Source: Thoreauomyces humboldtii (taxonomy: Eukaryota > Chytridiomycota > Chytridiomycetes > Spizellomycetales > Powellomycetaceae). From it: 14,470 bases of DNA. Shown one piece after another: positions 8,747 through 14,470 of the stretch (its first letter is position 1; every line of letters starts with the position of its first letter). The stretch covers positions 1-14,470 of the forward strand of contig JADGJA010000583.1 of NCBI GenBank assembly GCA_027596035.1, given 5' to 3'. The notes under the pieces were generated by a model that saw only the letters and a list, made by a program, of their open reading frames with translations, did no database searches and was not told the DNA's origin. The position numbers and the translations under genes were made by a program.

Positions 8747-9864
8747 GATGGGATCGAATGTGTACGATGAATCAGAACGGCGCTGTGCAGAACAGGTGTA
8801 AGATATTTATCACTTCAGCAAGTCTTGGGTGACCGATGCCCTTGTGATTGCTGCAGTACAGTACGGTATGATAAATGTTCTTACGACCACTAACTGGTGA
8901 TACACTTTTAATCTTGCGGAGAAAAAGTCTGACATGGGGGGGAGCCCCCTCATGCACACAACACGGAGGGAGGGGACTTCGCAAGGACGGCGAAGGGCTG
9001 CGGGAGCGGCAACTCCTTTTGGACAGCAACACGACCGCTCAACCGCCCCGCATGTGGACTTCGTGCTTCGTCTCAGACTCGCTCGTCGGTCCAAAAAGAT
9101 ACACATATCATACCGAATGTCACGTGGTTTGGTCTCGGTTGCGTCTGACGCTGCACTTGAAAACGAGCAAACATCCCGAGGATCCATCACCTCCTTGCAT
9201 CACCGCTTTTGGACGACACTCACTTGCTGACGTGCCTACGCTGTCGTCCACCGTACCGATGTTGCGCGTACGTCGATACGCTGGCCTGTCGAACCGCTGC
9301 CCTTTTTCAAAGTCCACGGAAGTGTTTGAGTATCTGCCGGAATTCACTGGCAATCAGTGCCATCTGCACACGCCTCACTGGAACGTCAGCAACGGGATCG
9401 ACGCTATAGACTGCACCGTTGTGGTATCTCGAGGAGTTGTGCCAGTTGCCCAGTCTTATAAATGGGACTCACAGGGATACAAAATGCGAATAACTTTCAA
9501 GCCATTACACTGGCCCCGTTGTACTTCAACTGCCCGGAGGACGCCTTGATGGTCGCAACTGATTGCTCCAAATTCGCCGCTCTTGCCGATCCCAGGAGAT
9601 GACACACCTGGGATTAGTCCATGGGTTGATGAAAACGGAAGAACGGCCACAACGCTGCAGCAAGCGGAGTTTCCCATGGACAGTTCCCTTCCAGTATTTT
9701 GCGGCCCATGGCGGACAAGCGCATGGGGTGGCTTCCAAACTTTACGCCATGGCATGGGTAAATATTGCCTCTTCATTGACTGAATTTGCTGCAATCTCTC
9801 CGTTCAAGTCAGACTTTCTAAGATATGTGCACCAAACTATCTATTTCCTGAAGAGATCTTCTTC
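8747..9864. other. 1.1-kb stretch with no assigned gene
   Basis: This lies between the FAXDC2-like start (8746) and the SAM37 stop (9865). It must contain the FAXDC2-like promoter; a palindromic E-box CACGTG is at 9121-9126. The longest plus-strand frame with a true ATG is 8875-9549 (224 codons, opening straight after a TAA). It has no recognisable motif, no signal peptide and no TM segment. On the minus strand, a frame ending near 9475 can be spliced over a GTGAGT..GCAG interval (9474-9413) into a further 43 codons ending at the TGA 9308-9310, but I recognise nothing in it. TATAAA is at 9457-9462 on the plus strand. No tRNA is visible. Confidence 0.4.
9619..9752. repeat. Cluster of four CCATGG palindromes
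   Basis: CCATGG occurs at 9619-9624, 9674-9679, 9706-9711 and 9747-9752, with related GCATGG at 9721 and 9753. Elsewhere in the window I saw only about three copies. It lies just beyond the 3' end of SAM37 in a stretch with no assigned gene. It could be a binding-site cluster, codon-driven, or chance. Confidence 0.4.
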
Positions 9865-11151
9865 TCAAGCGCTCCGGTTGTGCACTTCGCCACTCTTCCA
9901 GATAACCGTACTTTCTTCTCCCTCCGCCTCCTCAAACTCTCCGTCGTCTTCCCCAAAATCGATCCTGACGATGGCATTGTACCATACGAACCCAACGAAG
10001 AAAGCGATTCCCCCGACCAGACTCGCGATGTTTGTGAAGTCCTTTCTCCGTTCCTCCCGCGTCTTCTCCTTGACCACCGCTGGATGCGCGCCAAAGGCTC
10101 GTCGAACGAACTCACGGGGAGCGTTCAACAGGGTAGCCACGAGGGCACGGCTCGGTGTCGGGGCCTTGAGGATGGGTTCGGAGAACCACCGCTCTCGGAT
10201 GCGGAGGACGTAAGCGTGCAAGGTCGGGAATTCGAAGGTGAGGATGGTGAAAAGGTGAGGGGTCGCGAGGGTGGGGACTGCGTGCAGGGCTAGGTGACTG
10301 TAGGCCACCGCATCGAGCGAGGTTGGGCTAAGACGGTTTTCGGTAAGTCCAAAAAGCTGTCTGACCACGGTGATCGCTCCCCCAACCGTAGTTGCTGTAC
10401 CTGTCTCCAAAAAAGTATTCCTGATCCCTCAATCGGTTGGCAAGCACCGTGTACCATTCCCTCGCGAGAACGTAGATCTCATTGCACTCCTTCCCTTTGT
10501 ATATTGTCCTTCGATATCCCTTGACTCTCGCCTCGGCCTTCTTCTGGAGTTGAGTGGGTACACGGAAGCCCTTCCATCCGCGTAAAGATCCGGCCAGCGT
10601 CGGGCGCGTTGAGGTAGCGAGATTGGAGGAGATGTACCAGGAATGAAGGAGGGCATCGTAAAGTTTCGTTTCGAAGAGCGTCGTATAGGCTAATACAGCA
10701 GCTTTTTGCTTGGAATCGAGTTGGGCGTCCAAATCGTGGCCCTATGCAAAGCGGACAAGGACAAGAGTTTGGCAAAGGCTCCTTTAACGTATCACCGCTT
10801 CGCCGTTACCTTTTTCCTGAGATAGGAAATGATCTTGCCGCTGCCAACCACGGGCTCCAACAGAGAGTCTCGAAGCATCGGCAGTTCCCCTACAGACACC
10901 AATCAGAATCTTCTTCCTCCTTTCGCGATGCTTATATGATTGCTGATACCCCTAGGAGATATTTCGGGATCGTTGCATTCGTTGACAACCCATCTTGCGC
11001 CAGTGAATTGCAAATAGGTAATGGCGGATAGGCAGAATGGGTCAAAGGACGGGAGGTCGTAGGCAGGACCCCACGTGAACAGCTCGAGAGTTGGAGGAGG
11101 CGCTGACGACGCAAGGGACGTCTGGACCGTCGGCGTTGTTGGGGAGGACAT
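9865..11151 (-). CDS. SAM37: Metaxin / SAM37 subunit of the mitochondrial sorting and assembly machinery, 4 exons
   Basis: SAM37/metaxin works with SAM50 and SAM35 in the mitochondrial outer membrane to insert beta-barrel proteins. Exons on the minus strand: 11151-10950, 10889-10810, 10741-10401, 10327-9865 (introns 60, 68, 73 nt), giving 361 residues. The N-terminal thioredoxin-like metaxin domain begins TLELFTWGPAYDLPSFDPFC (21-40), followed by QFTGARWVVNECNDP, SPRGELPMLRD and IISYLRKK. The GST-C-like part has LAYTTLFETKLYDALLHSWY and SPTSLDAVAYSHLALHAVP. A single C-terminal TM helix at about 307-328 (NIASLVGGIAFFVGFVWY) precedes a 33-residue acidic tail, as in SAM37 and metaxin-1 rather than SAM35/metaxin-2. 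The start at 11151 is the first ATG of the conserved frame; upstream codons would add a basic stretch unlike the family. It is head-to-head with the twin-CX9C gene, 131 bp apart. Confidence 0.88.
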
Positions 11152-11282
11152 GGTTTTCGTTGTCGTTGTGGTGAGGAAAATGGAAGATCGTAAAGGAGAT
11201 TTCGCCGTTTTGAACCTTCCTCCTCTTGCACCACGACAGTTCCGGGCATTCACCTTCTTTTTTGGAAAACGTAACGACAGCA
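11152..11282. promoter_or_regulatory. Divergent promoter, SAM37 / twin-CX9C gene
   Basis: These 131 bp separate the two start codons. On the plus strand, the half next to the CX9C gene is pyrimidine-rich (CTTCCTCCTCTTGC, CACCTTCTTTTTTGG). No TATA box is evident. A shared regulatory region is inferred from geometry. Confidence 0.65.
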
Positions 11283-11702
11283 ATGGCAACTGCCACAGCG
11301 ATACCACCACCCGTCTCGGTCACGGGAGTCCCTCCAGCAGTTTCACCCGCCGATGCTGTGCTCCCGCCTTACTTTCCCCTCAAGCTCCGCAAGTGTGCTC
11401 CAGTAGCCGATACCTTCTTTGCCTGTTTCGAAAAGGTTTCCCGTGGTCTACTCATAAGATATGATGTTCGAACATCCTACTGAAACGTTACTCTTCCTTA
11501 CAGGAATCCCTTCCCAACGGCGTATGTTCGCCCGTTTTACTTCGTCAGATGTTTCAAACGAGAGTTCGCTGCCTGACTTCACGATCTCTTGCAGGATCCC
11601 GATGTGTCGCGTAAGGCGGTGGAACTGTGCAGGGTGTCTCTCGACGCTTACAAAGCGTGCATGGAGCAGTTTGTTGGACCCCGGGCCGAGTGGAAGCGGT
11701 AG
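11283..11702 (+). CDS. Small twin-CX9C (CHCH) mitochondrial protein with an 18-nt microexon
   Basis: Proteins of this kind are imported into the intermembrane space by Mia40 and fold as a disulfide-linked helical hairpin; many assist cytochrome oxidase assembly or shape cristae. Exons: 11283-11435, 11504-11521, 11595-11702, giving 92 residues. Cys38 and Cys48 are exactly nine residues apart (CAPVADTFFAC), as are Cys69 and Cys79 (CRVSLDAYKAC). No other cysteines occur. The N-terminal 30 residues are Ala/Pro/Val-rich and not a classical presequence. The middle exon codes only for ESLPNG and sits between introns of 68 (GTTTCC donor) and 73 nt. Without splicing the second intron the frame shifts, so at least that intron must be removed. 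The member of the family (Cmc, Cox, Mix or Emi-like) cannot be named by eye. Its divergent pairing with SAM37 fits a mitochondrial role. Confidence 0.8.
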
Positions 11703-12264
11703 ACGCTATACGATGTTTGGGTTCTGAAGCGTGATATGGAGGGAACCTTCACGCACTGGGTTTCACCCGCCTGAGAGAGATACCGCAAGATACCTGCACC
11801 ATGCGATTGGAGGCACGAAGGCGTCAGACTCCGAGATTCTGTCAAGAGATTTGTAGCAGGCTAGGGTATCTGAGCTTCTGCTCCATCCCAGAAGACGCGT
11901 AACGCTCCCAGAGGGTGGCACGGAATGGAGGCCAGTGAAGGAGGGACGCTACGCTTTCCGGCACAGTATTTCCTCGGTCACACTTTACGTCAATAGAGAA
12001 CGGGCTGCCGCGCGGTTCCAGCGCGGGAAAACGAATCTTGAGACAAGCACTATCCAGATGACATCGCGCGGAAGATCGAGGAAGAAGGCATGTTTGACGT
12101 CAGTACGGCGCGCGGCAGCCCACAAAGGATGCGTAGTCAGGGAAGCGTCAGATTGAATTAGGCTTTTGTATGAGTGAAGCTCATAGGTTGAGCGAGATGG
12201 ACTCCCCAAGAGAGGAGTAGTGAATGAGCACCGGCAGTGGGTGAAACGGCGAAAAGATGGATCT
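11703..12264. other. Convergent intergenic region with clustered regulatory-like motifs
   Basis: No gene is supported between the two convergent stops. The region holds an MCB-like ACGCGT (11895-11900), an E2F-like GCGCGGGAAA (12021-12030), a full CRE TGACGTCA (12095-12102) and a long inverted repeat. One plus frame (11925-12161) would be 78 codons long but for TAG at 11994 and TGA at 12039. Its last part reads YPDDIARKIEEEGMFDV, which looks protein-like but matches nothing I know. I see no tRNA or known RNA. Confidence 0.4.
12002..12121. repeat. 13-bp perfect inverted repeat
   Basis: GGGCTGCCGCGCG at 12002-12014 is the exact reverse complement of 12109-12121, with a 94-nt spacer. Each arm is itself GC-rich with CGCGCG cores. 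The spacer carries the E2F-like and CRE motifs. It could form a stem in RNA or DNA, or be a paired protein-binding site. Confidence 0.55.
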
Positions 12265-13600
12265 CTAACTGGGGACGTAGTTGAAAAGGTAGCTGATGCT
12301 CTCGCCGTTGTGCGTTCGTCGAGCGGCTTCAGCGAATGTTGCGGACACGTCGATGGTGTCGAGTTTTGGACACAGCAGCTTCTTGTCCTCGTGAGGGATC
12401 GTGTTCGTCTGGATGGTAAAGCAAGTCAACATCTGCAGGACGAGCCAAACCACACAGTGCTGTCCTCTTCGTACCACTACTACGCGCTCCAAAAGCGAGT
12501 TGTTGATGACATCTATCGCTTTGCCGGAGAGAACTACAATCCGAGATCGCGCCATGAGTCACCCGGCTTCCCAGGACTCCGAGGCGTTTTCGCATCTTAC
12601 CAGCATGAGTCACCAGCGCGTAGACTTTGTTGGCGCCATTGTCCTTCAGCACTTTGGCAGCCAATGCCAGTGTTCCGCACGTATCCGCCATGTCGTCCAC
12701 CATGATGCAATCCCGTCCTTTCACGTCTCCGACCAGGACCATTCGCGAGACCTCGTTGGCCTTCTTGCGCTCCTTATGGATCAGTGCAAACTCGAGATCG
12801 AGCTTGTCGGCGATCGCAGTAGCCCTGAAAAGGCAAAGTTTCAGCAGGGGGTCGTGTTTCGGAACAGAGGTCGTTCCGAGCGCCATACCTCTTTGCTCCT
12901 CCGGCATCCGGGGAAACGATGACCGCGTTGGTATGGTCCTCAATGCGATCCCTGATGTACTTCAACGTGCTAGGTTCCGCGTACAGGTTGTCGACGGGGA
13001 TGTTGAAGAACCCTTGGATCTGCGATGCGTGCAGGTCCATGGTTATGACGTGGTTCGCTCCTGCCACGGTCAGCATGTTGGCTACGAGCTTTGCGGTGAT
13101 GGGTGCCCGAGACTTGTCCTTTTTGTCCTGTCGAGCGTACGGGAAGCAAGGCACCACCGCTGTGATCCGCCGTGCCGAAGCGGTCTTGCAGGCATTGATC
13201 ATGATGAGGAGCTCCATGAGGTGATCGTTGATCTCCCCGCAGCCGGACTGGATGATGAAGACATCCTCGTCGCGAACTGGACGAGAAGACAAGGTGGCAA
13301 GAGCGGAGACACAAAGGACGGAACGTCAGCCAAAAAAAGAACTGGTAAACCGCGCCGTCATCTCACAAAGGGAAGAGAAGGCGTTGTTTACCAGACTCCC
13401 CGATGGTAACGGATGTCTCTTGGTTCGAGTACTTGAGCACGACGCACTTTGCGAGATCAAGGCCTAGCCGCCTGGGACGCAAGGTGTGTCAGAATGGGGC
13501 GGACGTGGGACAGCAGCAGAGGGAATTCTCCTCACTTTGCGACGAGGCGAGCGAACTCTATGTGGGAATTCCCAGCAAAGATCTTGATGGAGTTGGACAT
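12265..13600 (-). CDS. PRS: Ribose-phosphate diphosphokinase (PRPP synthase), 6 exons
   Basis: Makes 5-phosphoribosyl-1-diphosphate from ribose 5-phosphate and ATP for purine, pyrimidine, NAD, His and Trp synthesis in the cytosol. Exons on the minus strand: 13600-13536, 13471-13392, 13276-12889, 12824-12601, 12533-12475, 12408-12265, giving 319 residues, the usual family size. It starts [13 protein letters not shown]. Motifs: [12 protein letters not shown] (97-108), the metal/ATP segment [12 protein letters not shown] (128-139), [10 protein letters not shown] (194-203) and the PRPP loop [11 protein letters not shown] (220-230). The C-terminus [11 protein letters not shown] matches the family. 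THGxxSG is THAVLSG here, a Gly to Ala change in a conserved stretch. The second intron, 115 nt, is the longest in the window and can fold over its own donor site. A pyrimidine tract lies 107-149 nt upstream of the ATG. Fungi carry several PRS paralogues; which one this is cannot be told by eye. Confidence 0.94.
13344..13392 (-). other. Potential stem enclosing the 5' splice site of PRS intron 2
   Basis: In the pre-mRNA, GGTAAACAACGCC (13392-13380) can pair with GGCGCGGTTTACC (13356-13344). Seven pairs include the whole GGTAAAC donor; then come a 2x2 mismatch and four more pairs, around a 23-nt loop. It would need to melt for U1 binding. Pairing is seen in the sequence; a regulatory role is inference. 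Confidence 0.4.
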
Positions 13601-14183
13601 GGTGGATATGGATGGATGGCCACTTGCTGAAGGTGTTCCCTATGTATGCCTTTCGGATCCTGCTCTTGAGAAGACGAGACGAGAGACCACACAGACAGAG
13701 GACGACGAAGAAGAGGAAGGAAAAAAAGAAAGAAAAAAAAGGGGGAGAGCGTGTAATGAGGAAGGCGAGACGTGTACAGAGCGCACGTAACAAACGCAGA
13801 GAGAGAGAGAAAAAGAGCTGAAGGGGGGAGGAAACCTTTCAGCTGCGCGTTTTTTGACAAAGGTGGCGCGGCCTCTCATGTGGTGTGACTTTTTTGGAGA
13901 TGGGACGAATCACATCCTGGCGAGTCAAGACTGTGGCTATCATACTATAATGTTTGAGGCAGCACAGGAGAAGACATATAGGGCTGCACTTGCGTTGAGA
14001 CTGAGCATGTTTCAAGTGATGATGTGGAATCTAACGGGGTCGACGAGCATGTATATGAGGTAACGGTCGTGGGAGGACCGAGAGAGGCACAGTGAGGGAG
14101 AGAGAGTCGGGAGGAGTTATTGTTGGTAGTTATAGTTAGAGCGGTATTGCCATGGCGGAACGGAGACAGTCGACCGGCACAGC
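13601..14183 (-). promoter_or_regulatory. PRS 5' flank and 3' flank of the next gene
   Basis: No gene is supported in these 583 bp. On the PRS coding strand there is an uninterrupted 43-nt pyrimidine tract (13707-13749) and a second of 20 nt (13798-13817, TC dinucleotides). Such tracts are common in fungal housekeeping promoters. The plus-strand frames here are low-complexity Lys/Arg/Glu-rich or short. GA-rich sequence recurs near 14079-14106. Confidence 0.55.
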
Positions 14184-14470
14184 CTATCCTGATGTCCTGT
14201 CGCCCTCGAAAGAGTCGCTGTCGCTATTCCTTTTACATCGGCGCTTGCGGCAGCGTGGTTGCGGCTGAGGATCGGTCCGTAGCGCATTGAGGATCATACC
14301 AACGCCCATGAGGGAGAGGCCAAAGCCTATGGCTGCCCCGACGACGATCAAGCCGATTTTGATGTTCTCTCCAGCGGAATCCATGCCATCACCCATTCGA
14401 TGGAGTCCGGCAGACAGCTTGTCAGCATGATCCTGTAGACCATCGGTGCCTAGTCCCGCAGCTGTTGCGA
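14184..14470 (-). CDS. C-terminal part of a single-TM protein, cut by the window edge
   Basis: The minus-strand frame is open from the right edge (first full codon at 14468) to the stop at 14184-14186, 94 residues. It begins ATAAGLGTDGLQDHADKLSA, which would suit an amphipathic helix. One TM helix follows (IGLIVVGAAIGFGLSLMGVG), then a basic Arg/Lys-rich stretch (RCRKRRCKR) and a Ser/Asp tail. The basic residues after the helix suggest a cytosolic or matrix-facing tail. I do not recognise the family, and the missing N-terminus prevents more. An in-frame ATG at 14396 is unlikely to be the start because the frame continues upstream. Confidence 0.6.
   Translation of the reverse strand, partial: ATAAGLGTDGLQDHADKLSAGLHRMGDGMDSAGENIKIGLIVVGAAIGFGLSLMGVGMILNALRTDPQPQPRCRKRRCKRNSDSDSFEGDRTSG

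Noticed and set aside
11069..11076. CACGTG E-box in the SAM37 region
   Set aside because: It lies inside SAM37 exon 1 coding sequence (family motif TLELFTWG), so its presence is explained by codons.
11752..11815. Thiamine pyrophosphate riboswitch-like CTGAGA ... ATACC ... ATACCTG
   Set aside because: CTGAGA is present, but the other conserved element (the GATCTGG/ACCTGATC part and the closing P1 stem) is absent. It also lies downstream of a stop codon, not in an intron or 5'UTR of a thiamine gene.
13415..13440. tRNA T-arm-like GGTTCGAGTAC
   Set aside because: No matching acceptor, D or anticodon stems, and the bases are PRS exon 2 on the other strand.
13640..13879. Minus-strand Ser/Phe-rich and plus-strand Lys/Glu-rich frames
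   Set aside because: They are translations of the purine/pyrimidine low-complexity tract in the PRS promoter.

Overview
The window is nuclear DNA from a fungus, most likely a basidiomycete. Its genes are cut by many short introns (about 54-78 nt, one of 115 nt) with GT..AG ends and often CTNAC-like branch sites. The proteins include a full lanosterol synthase, and mitochondrial proteins carry N-terminal presequences. None of the conserved proteins can be read in a single frame. I spliced them by hand, and every junction given preserves frame and restores family motifs. The phylum is an inference from intron density and protein flavour.

Layout, left to right: ERG7 lanosterol synthase (+, 297-2892, 7 exons); a convergent NDUFAF7/MidA-type methyltransferase (-, 3017-4664, 4 exons); a 199-bp divergent promoter; a mitochondrial RsmH/METTL15-type rRNA methyltransferase (+, 4864-6283, 4 exons); an unrecognised multi-pass membrane protein (-, 6435 to at least 7324); a FAXDC2-like fatty acid hydroxylase superfamily protein (-, 7657-8746, 3 exons); a 1.1-kb stretch with no assigned gene (8747-9864); a metaxin/SAM37 protein (-, 9865-11151, 4 exons); a 131-bp divergent promoter; a small twin-CX9C protein with an 18-nt microexon (+, 11283-11702); a 562-bp gap with an inverted repeat and several transcription-factor-like motifs; ribose-phosphate diphosphokinase (-, 12265-13600, 6 exons); and the C-terminal end of a single-TM protein running off the right edge (-, 14184-14470).

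Two themes emerge. Two genes concern sterol or membrane lipid oxidation (ERG7 and the FAXDC2-like gene). Four genes are mitochondrial and form two head-to-head pairs: NDUFAF7-like with METTL15-like, and SAM37 with the CX9C protein. Shared divergent promoters could co-express each pair. PRPP synthase supplies nucleotide, His and Trp synthesis and is unrelated.

I found no CRISPR array, transposon, rRNA or tRNA, and no clear new multi-gene system. The observations most worth checking are the paired mitochondrial promoters, a start-stop overlapping uORF on the METTL15-like gene, a stem that would bury the 5' splice site of the longest PRS intron, the microexon in the CX9C gene, and the two unexplained gaps.
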